64,000 bases of DNA from Tulasnella sp. 424 (Eukaryota; Basidiomycota; Agaricomycetes; Cantharellales; Tulasnellaceae): positions 1 to 64,000 of the forward strand of contig WSUB01000179.1 in assembly GCA_019633425.1 (NCBI GenBank). The letters are read 5' to 3'. This document shows positions 1 to 10,900 of this stretch, piece by piece. The notes beneath the pieces were generated by a model. The model made no database searches and was not told the DNA's origin. It was given only the letters and a program-made list of their open reading frames with translations. The position numbers and the translations under genes were made by a program. Every line of letters starts with the position of its first letter. Within the stretch, counting starts at the first letter, position 1.

Positions 1-546
1 GAAACTAACAGGAAACTAAAGTCCCCCCTCCCTGAGCACTTTTCTCCCTCAGTTTTGCACGCCCCACCATGAGAGTACCACCATTCTGATCGTACAAGTT
101 AGCTCTATATTACTAGATAATAAAAAAAGGGGGTCAGGGGAGTCATAGAAGTTGACCTTACTCCCCCAGCCCCTTATAATGCCGCACCACCCCTTGGATA
201 AATAAAAACAGGAACATGTACTGATGAGTGTCCCATTAAGACATGAAAAGTCCCCTCTGCTCTACCTTACAGAGCAGTAACTTCTACTCTTCCTGTTGAG
301 GCCACTCCCCAGTTGCCCACCCCCTCCAACTACTTTCACCAGTCAACCTTTCTCCCCCTCCAGCCGCTGCGCGACTTCCGGGGGTAACCTAACCTAACCT
401 TGGGCTGGACTGTCGGACCTGTCGGACCATTCATGTGACCAGTCCGACAACGTCGGACTCAGGGTCAGTGGCTGGTCTGAGTGGTCTGACCTGGCCGACC
501 CAATGAAAATCAGCCTAGAAAACTGCTATAACTGCTGACAGCATTA
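1..546. other. Intergenic left edge with no supported gene
   Basis: No ORF in this stretch shows recognisable protein features. It is rich in C/T tracts and ends in a cluster of short CGGAC/GTCCG words (separate entry). It lies 3' of the Clr2-like gene, so it could include that gene's 3' UTR or part of a gene beyond the left edge. Confidence 0.5.
398..505. repeat. Short inverted-word repeat cluster (TCGGAC/GTCCGA)
   Basis: After two adjacent CCTAAC units, TCGGAC occurs several times on the + strand with its complement GTCCGA, followed by GGTCTGA-type words. Mixed direct and inverted short words of this kind can form hairpins. I see no larger repeat unit and no terminal inverted repeat, so no element class is assigned. 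Confidence 0.45.
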
Positions 547-2584
547 TCATTCATCATCACTAAGGTTCTCACTACTAGAAGTTACATCATCTTCCTCATC
601 TCCAAAGTACAATCTCCGAGCCCCCTTCATAGCGTGTTGTATTCCTGCTTGTCTTCCGGTCACAGTGACAGGCTTAGCAGTTATGGCATTCCATGCCCCT
701 AGACCCAAGCCTGTCAAGCTCAGGATTTGCTTGACTGTCTGTGAGAGCTCTTTTCCCCGCCGATATTGGATATCCCAATAGGTAAGGTGCTGCTTTCCCA
801 GCAAGTTGTTCTCTATAAAGTTGCGGTGGGCCTCAGAGTGGAACGTAAGGTGTTCATAGCGACCCGCGATCCAAAGGAGTTCGAAAAAGCTAGGTGACGT
901 CGGAGGAGTGAGCAGGCGAAAGGTATGCCCTGGAGGTGGCAACGGAAGCGTAGCCAGTCCAGCAGCCTCCACTTGGCCCCTGCCTCGACCAGGCACCAGC
1001 TCAAACAGGTGCCCACCAAACCCTGCTTTTCCCTCCTCATTGAGCCTAATATTCACAATCTGCACAAATAGACATGCTTGACCCGCCCCATCACTCTCTT
1101 CCAACAACTCCATGGTTGAAATCCCTAACTCGGCCAGCTTCTCCCTTGTTGGTACGAGGCGTACCATGTCGCCAGGCTCGATCCGCTGGGGTCCCATCCA
1201 AGCCCATCGGTAGAGCTTTGGCGAGCTTGGATCCTGGGTATCGCCGACATGTTGCCCCATCAAGCAAAACTGAACCGCAATGTCTCGAGCAACGGTCGAG
1301 GCAAGTTTAAGAGGGCCAATTGCGTTGGAATATGTTCGTTCGAGGGCATCTCCAGCAGCGGCGGAGTTGGATGGGATCGGCAAAGGATGGAAATGGGGAA
1401 GCTGTGAGGCGGAGGTGATGTTCCCCGGCAGAGACCGTGATGCACTGGTTGTGGACCGACTCGGACGGGGGAGGGGCTTTACTTGGTACGGAAATACCAA
1501 TGCTTCAGGGACGGTGCATACAGAGTCCACTCCCAGAAGCCGGACCTCATACTGATGCGTTCCAGCGGATCCCGTACTCCGTCCGTCGGTTACAAGAGCA
1601 GGCCAAAGGGTGATCGAATCATCGCTGCTGGCAGCCTGGATCGGAGGGATTTTGATCCATACAAGCTCCATGTTCTTGAACGGCAGTAACGACCGGAGTC
1701 TTCCACGTTCTCGGGACGGGGATTCGGATTGTTCAGAGTCGTCGACCGGACCGTCGAGAAGTGAGCGCTTGCTCGGTATCCAGTGCACCAACTTTGGCCC
1801 TGGGTCAAAGATATCAGACCGAGGCTCGTCATCTCTAGCTTCCATATCCACATCTCGGCCTCTTGACCCTCCCCCCGAGCCGCCACCACCGCCGGTCACT
1901 CTTGAGCGCGGTCCAGCACGGATTGGGAGACGTGGACCTTCCGGTTGGAGCCAAATCGCGTTGATTTCTCCTTGCGGTCGGCCCGTATCCAATGTGCACT
2001 CGCACGGGAAGGTGTCGTGGTATTCATCGGCATACAGCCATACTGCATGGAAGGCAAACTCTTGCGGTGACTCGAATCGAGACCTGCCGCCTTTCGAGTG
2101 GATCAGCGGCACAGAAGTCGCCGTTAGATTTACTGACGCACCAAAGCCAAGAAGATACACGTCGGCTCGGTTGTTTCGCGATGGCTTGCGCCTCTCCTTG
2201 AGCCATAGTCGGTATCCTGGGGGCTATGAGATGTTTGCCAAGTTTTAGGAGGATGTCGGCTGACTGTATGCAACTCTCTCACCCAATCATCGATATGCCA
2301 TGCCCTCTTGTCGTTCTCGACTAAATCAGAACTCCTTCAGCATCCACAGGCAGAGAAACAAATAACCACTCACGATAACCCAAGTGTTCCGCAATGAAGG
2401 TACCAACCCAGCCGCGCCATCGAATTGAATGGCGAGAGTTTTTTTCGAGCGGGTACCATCCTTCCACCCCACTATAGTCGGTCACTGCATCTTCCCTAGC
2501 TCCTCTTCCTGGACGGCGAGGAAAATACAGAGTGCGATCGGAACTTGGATGGTCAAAGTCGATTTGGAAGGAAAATCGAGGCAT
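547..2584 (-). CDS. Clr2-like transcription-silencing protein
   Basis: Two exons joined by an intron at about 2217-2373 (donor GTGAGT, acceptor CAG) that preserves frame. The N-terminal half carries the RWRGWVGTFI block and then the YLLGF...F.S..EFAFHAVWL...CECT pattern, which I recognise from basidiomycete cryptic loci regulator 2 N-terminal domains. The C-terminal half has WIKIPP and ITLWPALV, then a GPQRIEPGDMVRLVP strand like the Clr2 C-terminal domain. In fission yeast Clr2 is part of the SHREC complex that silences heterochromatin. A Gly-rich and acidic linker separates the halves. The start at 2584 gives MPRFSFQIDF and leaves about 150 bp to the DNA ligase stop on the same strand. The family call rests on remembered motif patterns; the SHREC role is inferred from yeast. 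Confidence 0.72.
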
Positions 2585-2737
2585 AGCAAGTGGTTGAGAA
2601 AACGTGACTCGTGGTGGCTATGCTGGCTTCGCACGGACCGCCACCGAACCCGAGCGTTGCGTCTACCCGTGGAGACCCAATGGGACGAGACGAGAAACAT
2701 CGAATAATATAAACGATACTCATACGTGCAGTTCAGT

Positions 2738-5700
2738 CTACCAGAAATCATCTTCTCCGCCATTACCTTTCTTCTTGTTTCCTTTACTTTGAGCGAGCGC
2801 TTGCCTCTCGTACATTTCGGATATCTACAGAAACCACAAAGTTCAGCCGAGCTAGACGTAGATTTGATTCAAGACATACCTGCTCTGGACCAGTTGCATC
2901 TTCGGGTCCCTTGTCGTCGCGTGCACGCACGAAACGGGGGAACCGGAGTGATATTCCTCGCTCGTCGACCTACACGAGGGCGGTATGTTCAGTCGTGGTA
3001 GAAACGAAGATCAGAAATGTGAAACTCACTAGTCCTTTTGCGGCAGTATATATCGGACTTAGACTCAGGTCGGCAGTCAAGACCTCCCAGACGACCTCGG
3101 GCTTGAGCCACACATCTGGCTTGGCACCCCCAACGTCTACATCGCCCCGTGGCTTGTCCCCACCGATCTCCAAAGGATTTAGTTGCTTAAAATGTTCGGC
3201 GAGCATTTCGTCGCTGAATCCTGTGCCGATCTTGCATATGGTCTGGAATTGTTCGGAGTCGGAGTCGTAACAGGCGAGAAGGTAGGCACCGTAAACGTTT
3301 GTTCGCTTGCCCTTGCCGTAATAGGCCCCGACGACGACGAGGTCGAGTGAGTCGCCGACGCCCGAGAGATAATCTTTCTTGAGCTAAGAGAAATTGCACG
3401 TGTTAAGCCAAGCCTTTTGAACCTTGCGTAGATCGATTACCTTTAACCAGTTGACGCTCCTTCGAGAGGGTTCGTAGTGGCTTTCGGTGCTGTCCATCAT
3501 CTTGACCATAAGTCCTTCGCAACCGTCCTTGACGCTCGTTTCCAAGAAGGTCTGTATGTCCTCGACCGAGTGCGAATCCGACGAGTTTGCAAAAGCAAAT
3601 TCTCCTAGGACTGGAACGAACGCTTCACGTAGGAGCTCCCTTCGTTCCGCGAGCGGTTTGTGCAACAAAGGCTGACCAAATCAAATCGACGTTAGAATCG
3701 ACAGCGACGAGATTGTCACAGGGTCTCACCTCTCCGTTCAAGTACAGCAAGTCGAAGCCGAACAAGCAGACTTTAACCTGAATGTCTTCTACCTTGACGT
3801 CCTTCCGCTTCCGCTTGCTCAGCTCCTGGAATGGGAGCAATCCCCCGGTGTTCTTGTCTACCGCTACAGCTTCCGCATCCAAGACAAAGTTGTGCGTCCC
3901 TTCCTTGATACATCTTGGCAGCTGTTCCACCAAATCCGGGTACTTCTTCGACATATCTTCACTGTTGCGAGAGAATACAGCCACTGTGCCGTCCGAAAGC
4001 TTGTGCACCTGAGCTCGCTCCCCGTCGTATTTGTATTCGCAGGTAAAGGTTTTCCCCTCGAACCGGTCCAGAACCTCGCCGATTGCCTTTGTGGGCTTGG
4101 CCAACATAGGCTTCAAGGGGATTCCTGGCGTCAATTTGCAATGTTCCGGGAGTTTTTCGATTCCGTATTGAAGGAGGGCGGGGATGACGAGGTCATAAGT
4201 CGGAAGTTCACTACGATGCTTTTAATCAACGGGAGTACATCGAAAGGAGCAGGGGCGTACTGTACCTATAGACGGATTTCAACGTATTTGTCGCAGCTTC
4301 TAGTTTCGCAGCGAGTTGTTCTTTGCTAAGCTTTCGACCCTCTGAAACGATCTGTCAGTGTCGCGACGTTGGCGGGGCGTTGTAAGCCATACCACTCAAA
4401 ACTGCGGCGTGCGCCAACGCTACCAACACTGTTCTTTCGGCCAACCGAATACGGAGCTTCCCCTCGAGTGACCTGATGATGTACTTGGCCTCGTCTCCTT
4501 GGCATGCGGCAAGCAGTTTTGTAATGATCGAAATTTTCTTAGCTTGGGACTATCCAAACTCGACGTTAGCTCGCCGTTCCGTTCCACCAGGGTAAAGAGG
4601 CCTCACCGCATTACCAGCGGTCTTGGCTATTTCTTCTAATCTGGAAAATACGAACGGGACGGTAAGAGGCTTTGGTTTGAACAAAAGTCTCTGAGAGTTC
4701 TTCGAATTCTGGAGAAATCACGGTCAACGGCAATCCGGCCTCCAGTGTAATCGAAATTACGAACCTTTGCAACCAAACCCAAATCTCCCTCCTTTTTAAG
4801 ATCCGCTTGTACCTCCTTCGGCTTCCGTCCTGTTGACTCCGCAATAGCTTTGACTAGAAGGGACTCCCCGATGCCCAATTCGACACCCACAAAGTCTGGG
4901 CACAGCTACGAACGGAAGGTTGAGCGCTACACGGCCAAAAGTCGTTCGAGGTAGAAAACGTACTCGATTAATGCAAAGATAAACCGCCTGCCTCAAGCTG
5001 TCGTGATCGTCCTTCTTCCTCCGCTGAATGACCAAGAGCAAGAAGGCCGTTAGGAGGCTAGTGATCTCCAACCGCTTCGTCGTGGCCTCGATTAAACTGA
5101 AGACATGGGCGAGAGCAGCGTAGGGGATCGGCTGCCCGTCCTTCCACTCGACGTCCTTTCGTTCCACATTAGGGAGTGCGGTGCTTTTCGTCGCAGCAAG
5201 CTTCGCAGCGGCAGAGGTCTCCGCTCCATCTTCGTCGTCGTCCACTTCCGATTCGCCTTCATCTTCGTCTTCTGCGACTTCATTCTCCCGTTGAGCTATA
5301 TCTCCTGCTTGGGAAGACGCGGGCTTTGAAGCGGTTGGTGCGGGGTCATCTTCATCTTCCGTTGTTGGAGCGGGTGAAGGCTTGGATTTCTTCGAGGGAG
5401 GTGGTTTGAGTTTAGAAGCGGGTTTCGCGGTCGTGGACGATGGCTTTTTGGAGGTTGTGGTACTCGGTACCGCTTCGTCGTCCGAATCCACCACTCGACG
5501 TTTTTTGGTCGTGGGCTTCTGAGTTGGAGCTGTTGTACTGGAATTTCAACCAGTGTACTAAAGCCCGGACACGGGTAATGCGGCGTACCTTGGTCCTCTT
5601 CCATCGCGTCCTCGTCACGAGCCTTGGCCTTGCCTTTTGATTTTGACGGAACTGCGGCTATTTTCCAACTCCATCAGGATAAACAGAAAGAAATCCCCCG

Positions 5701-6137
5701 AGAATACAAGCTCACCGCCATCCTCTTCCATGGTATCATCCTTGTTCGTGGCTTTAGCTTTTGGTTTTGACGGACGCGCTGAAGGACATGGGAGTAAATA
5801 CGAGCGCGTCACGACGCGTCGGTTGACAAGTCTTACAGGTCGATGGAGTTGGTTTCGCGGTATCTTCTTCGGAGTTGCCCATGGATACATCCTCTTCCGT
5901 ACTCTTTGGCGCAGGTCTAGCCTTCTTCTTGTTCCACATTTCGTTGAGGGAGGATTGCTGTGGTGGCGCTGGTTTGGTCATGGGAACGAATTTACTGCGT
6001 TGCACGTATCGTCAGTACATGGTTCACGTGAGCAAAGCTGTTCATACGTACTTGAGTGTTAGCTGTCGTCTTACTATGGCAGTTTGTGGGGGTTTCCGCA
6101 TACAACGAATGGACGAGAACGCGGTCCAGAATCGCAT
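2738..6137 (-). CDS. CDC9: ATP-dependent DNA ligase I, nuclear/mitochondrial
   Basis: This multi-exon gene joins Okazaki fragments and seals repair nicks. The catalytic exon (about 3625-4134) holds the adenylation motif [12 protein letters not shown] with the active lysine. Downstream exons carry the nucleotidyltransferase signatures DGCEGLMVK and SVNWLK and the OB-fold pieces [13 protein letters not shown] and [11 protein letters not shown]. The protein ends at GEDDFW. Upstream exons encode a Ser/Lys/acidic linker and the DNA-binding domain ([27 protein letters not shown]). The first exon (6137-6052) encodes a basic amphipathic leader, [18 protein letters not shown]. After a 57-nt intron (5995-6051) exon 2 has a second Met followed by a PIP-box-like QSSLNEMW. 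This matches the yeast Cdc9 layout, where the first start gives the mitochondrial form and the second the nuclear form. The family is certain; dual targeting is inferred. Confidence 0.95.
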
Positions 6138-8157
6138 TGGCCGCAAGCCAACATTGGTTGTTCGCTGTTTGTCCACTCTGAGTGTCCCAAAGCGGACATT
6201 GCTGATCGAAACAGAAACCGAACGGCGAAGTTTTGTTTTGTTTTTCAGGAGCAAGTTTTCCGAATCCAGATTTATTAGCCGGATATATAGCTTGCTCTCC
6301 TTAGTTCACGCTGAGGCTAGCGCGGAGTGGGCTGATACAGGAAAGATAGAAGGCCGGGTGACCTAATTCTCAGTCCAGATCGACTTTGAAAAGCGCTCTC
6401 CCAATGCTTTAGTACCCTGTTACAACGAAATTTGTATTTCAGCGCGCCAATGGTATGTGATGTTCTTCGAGTTTGGCGCTTTTGTCTGGCTTTCTCGAAT
6501 ACACACTGGCGCGCGGGCTGCTTTTTCGGTTACCGTACACCGATCTCCCTGCTCTGCGAGGCGTTCGGCCCATTTCACTCCGAGAACCGTTGTTTATCGC
6601 TTTCTGCTTCTTCACCTGACCCCATTAGCTACTTAGTTTTCCGACGCAACTGCGAAGATAACCGTTATGCCGAGCCGATCGTACCCGCTCCTCGTCTGAC
6701 AAAACGGCAAGTGATTAAGCAAACGCATGCAAGAAGAGGTTAACCTTGATGCTCCGTTCCAGGAGTCCCATGCTAATTTGCCGCGCACATGGAAGAGGCC
6801 CTGCAGTAGTCTGGACCTTTGGGGTGACGCCTCGCGGCAAATGCATGGCCTTCGCGTGGGTCAGGGCCGACCGATACTTCCGTTCCCGTTTGCTTACACT
6901 GCCAAAATCGGATACATGACACCCCGATTCATCTGTAAATAGGACCCGACGGTCGGATAAAGCAACTCGTATTGCGTCTGCCACAGGCCTCGTGACGTCC
7001 TCGACGACGGGGAAACTACAGAGTGTCGACGTCGATCGACGTCATCTCACCCTTGTTCATGGCGTCATTAATCATGGGCCTTTTGGAAAAATCCCAGTGG
7101 CAATTGTATTCCTTATCCGTATACTTCTCTTTCAACTTGTAGTTCTTCCGAGGTCGTCCTCTTGGTCCTCACATCAAATTCTCGAACCCTTCCCCCTGTG
7201 CTGGAATTCAACCCACACCCACACCCGTTCCTCCAATTCGGGAGTCCCCGGGAAGCTATTGGACAGACCTAGAAAAGCCAAGTGCGCTCATAGAGAGATT
7301 AATTGTGCAATGAGCAATGGCTGAGCGATTCGCTGTCGCTTCTGGAGGTCCGCCGGCAAATCGGGTCGTCCGCCCACCCTGAGGACGCCCCCCAGGCTCC
7401 AGATCGGGTGAAGCGCCACATAAAGGAACAGCTAGCTGATTTAGGTCGGAAAGGAAACACTAGACGTGTATCTATCTTATCTCTCACGTTCACACATGTA
7501 CACAAACGCTCATTCGCCCAAGAGGGCTCGGCTAGTCCACTCATGGCAGTGCACTCCCCGCAGTTCTCATGAGGCTATTGTTCTCCGTTTTCCTCCATCC
7601 AGCCCGGCTAATCCGCGGCACACACTTGGCCATGGATGATTGCTCGTTGGGTCTACCAAGTCCGAGAACGTTCCAACTCTGGGATTGAGGTTAGTCGGCG
7701 GACGAAGGAAAGTGATCAGATAATCACATCCGATGGATTCGAGGTGCGTGCCGCGGTCATCATTTAGCGTGAGCTGGGCAACCAACAAGCATCTCATCTC
7801 ATGGGGGTCGTCGTGATATTTCGAAGCACCCCAGATAGCGGGAAAGATTGATGGAGTGGAGTGAACTCTGCTTTGTTGAGTGTGCTGTTGAAAGCGTCGA
7901 GGTGATTCTGGTCTGTTTTAGACGTGTGTGGTGTGAGGTGGTGGCTCGGCTGGTGCGTGGCCTCGTTGCTTCAAAGGGTTTACGCAAGCCTGGACAAGCA
8001 AATTGTAATACAGACTGCAACTTCTCATTTCTCACAACCACCAGACTCCCCCTCACCTCCCCTTCACCTTCCCATCCTTGCCGTCTTCCTCCTCTCCTCC
8101 TCCTCTTCGACTACTAACTACTATCCCTGCACTCGTAATATTCACCACAAACCCACA
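6138..8157. other. 2-kb intergenic region between divergent genes
   Basis: This lies between the DNA ligase start and the aminopeptidase P start and must hold both promoters. Only short ORFs without recognisable domains occur. A minus-strand ORF at 6715-6984 contains VLFTDES, which recalls Tc1/mariner-type transposases but has no supporting context. The last 120 bp before the aminopeptidase ATG are C/T-rich, as is common upstream of fungal start sites. Confidence 0.5.
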
Positions 8158-10900
8158 ATGTCGCCTCTCGGTCTCCCCTTCTTCCGCAAGGCCAGCACAG
8201 ACTCGCACAACACAATCACATCTCAAGAGTCTTCATCCTCTACCTCTCTCGTACTCTCAACCCCTCGAACAGAACTCCCACTCTCGCCATCTCAATCGTC
8301 TCTCCACACTACAGCTGGCACTGTAGACTCCATCCCTTACTCGGGACGCATCTCCCCAACCGCTTACAACCAGTTGGGCTTTGGAAAAGTCGTCGCAGAT
8401 GGCGGTTACCTTTCAGTACACACTCTCGGCGTATTAAACGGCAAGCAACTCGACGCCAGCACCAATGTCATCAGAACAGATACCACTCAACGACTCACGG
8501 AACTACGACAAGCCATGAAACAAGAGCCAGAACCCTTAGAGTACTAGTGCGTCCTTTCTCTTTCTCAGTGGCGACATTGCTTCGACTTCTCTCTGACTTC
8601 TCATGTCCCCACCTTCCCTTTCGATAGCATTGTTCCATCAGAAGATGCTCATCAAAGCGAATACGTCGCCGCTCCTGACAAGAGGAGAGAATTCATCACA
8701 GGGTAAGCGTCTCGTCCTCTCAGCTAAAAATACGACCACTCACACCGCCCATCGCATATCCACAGATTCACCGGCTCGCAAGGAACCGCAGTCATTTCAC
8801 ACTCGGAAGCTCTACTATTCGTCGACTCCCGTTATTACTCACAAGCCGACAAGCAACTCGACCAAAACTGGAAGATCCGCAAAGTTGGCTCCCCGGGTCA
8901 AGACGGGCGCGACTGGGTACAATGGCTTAGCGACCGGCCCAAAGGCATCATCGTTGGCGTTGATTCGCGCTTGATTGCACATGGTGAGTTTACACATTCT
9001 TGTCAATCGTCCTTGTTGTCCCCCGAGCGCTTCAGTGGCGGTGTCACGGCACAGAGGGCCTGGCCTCCACGCCGTAACAGGATGGAACGCCACCCCCACA
9101 GAAGCGCGGCATGCTATTGCCATCGCGGACTATCGACGTTCCGGCCAGGAGCGCAATTCCCTCATTGTCACTCCTGGTTAGCTCCGCCTCGGGAAAAGGA
9201 GAACTGACCCCCTTTCCGCCCGGATAGAAACTGCTTCCCAACTTACGACCGCCCTCCAAGCCAATGGATCTCGTCTTAAGTTCCCGAGACTGAACCTCAT
9301 CGACGTCATTTGGAAGAACCGGCCACCAAAGCCCTTCGGCCAAATCTACATTCACGAGGAGAAGTACGCCGGAAAGCCTGCAAACGAAAAGATTGACGCG
9401 ATTCGCGCATGGATCAAACAGCAGAAGCCACATCCGAGCTATCGCTCTCAGTCCTCGAACTCGCCGAACAAAGTCGCCATGTCCAACACGCCTACCGCGA
9501 CAATAATAGCGTCGCTTCCCAACGTGGCCTGGACCCTGAACCTTCGAGGCTCGGATCTCCCCTTCACACCCGTCTTCCACGCGTATCTCTTCGTCAGCCT
9601 CGCGGCAGCCGTGTTATTCGTGGATCGCAAGAAAGTGCCCTCCGAAGTAGAGCGTTATTTGAAGGACATGAACGTCGTTCTCAGAGACTATGGAGACGTC
9701 TTTACCTTCCTAAGAACCGGTGGTTGGGGCGCCGGTAGGGTGAGTTCGCTCGAGTGGCTGATTTGTTGAAGCTTCCCCCGTTCTGACTTGAAATTCCCTC
9801 TTTAGGTATTGATCGAGCCCAAGACTCCCTACGTCATCTCCCTCATGCTCAGCTCTCCGCGCTACATCCTCGCACCAGCCTACTGCGACGAAATGAAAGC
9901 CCTCAAGACGGAGGTCGAGATCCAAGGATTCCGAGATGCCTACCTTCGCGATGGAGCAGCCATGGTCCGCTGGCTCGCATGGCTGGACGAAAAGATGGCC
10001 AAAGGAGAGCCCGTTAGCGAGTGGGGAGCAAGCCAGAAATTAACCGAGTACAAGCGGCTCAACGAGGCGTTCGTTGGGTTGGCATACGAGAACATCAGCG
10101 CCACTGGGCCGAATGGTGCCATCCCGCATTACACCCCCACGCGTACCAACGCCCTTCTCATCGACCATCGCACTCCCTACGTCATCGATTCCGGAGGACA
10201 ATACTTCGACGGAACCTGCGATACCACCCGAACCATCCACTACGGAGACCCCACAGATGAGCAGATGGAGGCTTATACCAAAGTCTTGAAGGGCCATATC
10301 GCTTTGGACTCTGTCATCTTCCCTGAGGGCACCACCGGCGCTCAACTCGACGTGTTGGCTCGCAAAGCGCTGTGGAAGGATGGCATGAACTACTTGCACT
10401 CCAGCGGTCACGGCGTCGGCAGCTTCTTGAACGTGCACGAGGGCCCACATGGCTTCTCGAACCACGTCCCTCTCCAGCCGGGACACGTAATCACCAACGA
10501 ACCTGGCTATTACAAAGACGGAGAGTGGGGAGTGAGGCTCGAGAGCGCCATGGTCGTCAGGAAGGTGCAAACCAAGTTCGGAGGGGAGAGCTGGTTGGGA
10601 TTCGAGAGGTTCACCCAGGTCCCCATCCAAACCAAGATGATCAAACCAGATATGCTTACCAAGGACGAAAAGAAATGGTTGAGGGTAAGTTGACACGAGT
10701 GGGAATGCCCTTAACCGATACTGACCTGACTGTTTGATTTTTAGTTGCATAATCAGAACGTGCGGCTTGCTCTTACGCCGTGCCTGATGGAGGACAAGCG
10801 CGCATTAAAGTGGCTCAAGCGGGAGACCACGAGAGAAGGCCCCGCGCCGACAGTCCCGACTGGTGTCCAGGGACGAAGTCTCAAGGTCGAGTGGGATTGA
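8158..10900 (+). CDS. Xaa-Pro aminopeptidase P (M24B)
   Basis: A cytosolic metallopeptidase that removes an N-terminal residue preceding proline. The N-terminal creatinase-like domain starts near EYYIVPSEDAHQSEY and FTGSQGTAVI. The central domain has NVAWTLNLRGSD. The pita-bread catalytic domain shows the five metal ligands: Asp in YVIDSGGQY, Asp in GTCDTTRT, His in SGHGVGSFLNVHEGP, Glu in TNEPGYY and Glu in GVRLESAMVV. It ends RSLKVEWD. The N terminus has a Ser/Thr-rich extension before the family start, following an ACAATG start context. Exons join at about 8547/8629, 8703/8766, 8983, 9228, 9738/9807 and 10685/10744. A 141-nt segment at 9036-9176 may be an extra in-frame exon adding 47 residues to the N-terminal domain (see findings). 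Confidence 0.95.
9036..9176 (+). other. Candidate 47-codon cassette exon in aminopeptidase P
   Basis: The coding frame breaks after DSRLIAH (exon end 8983) and resumes as ETASQL at 9228. The 244-nt gap can be one long intron, or two introns of 52 and 51 nt flanking this segment. The segment has acceptor TTCAG, donor GTTAGC, a length divisible by three and no stop in the required frame. The two short introns match the usual size here. Including it inserts 47 residues with no counterpart that I know of in the family. Confidence 0.5.

Noticed and set aside
392..404. Telomere-like CCTAAC units
   Set aside because: Only two units occur; fungal telomere arrays are much longer.
6715..6984. Possible Tc1/mariner-type transposase fragment (VLFTDESG)
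   Set aside because: Only one short motif fits. Flanking residues do not follow the DDE pattern, and no terminal inverted repeats or TA duplication were seen.
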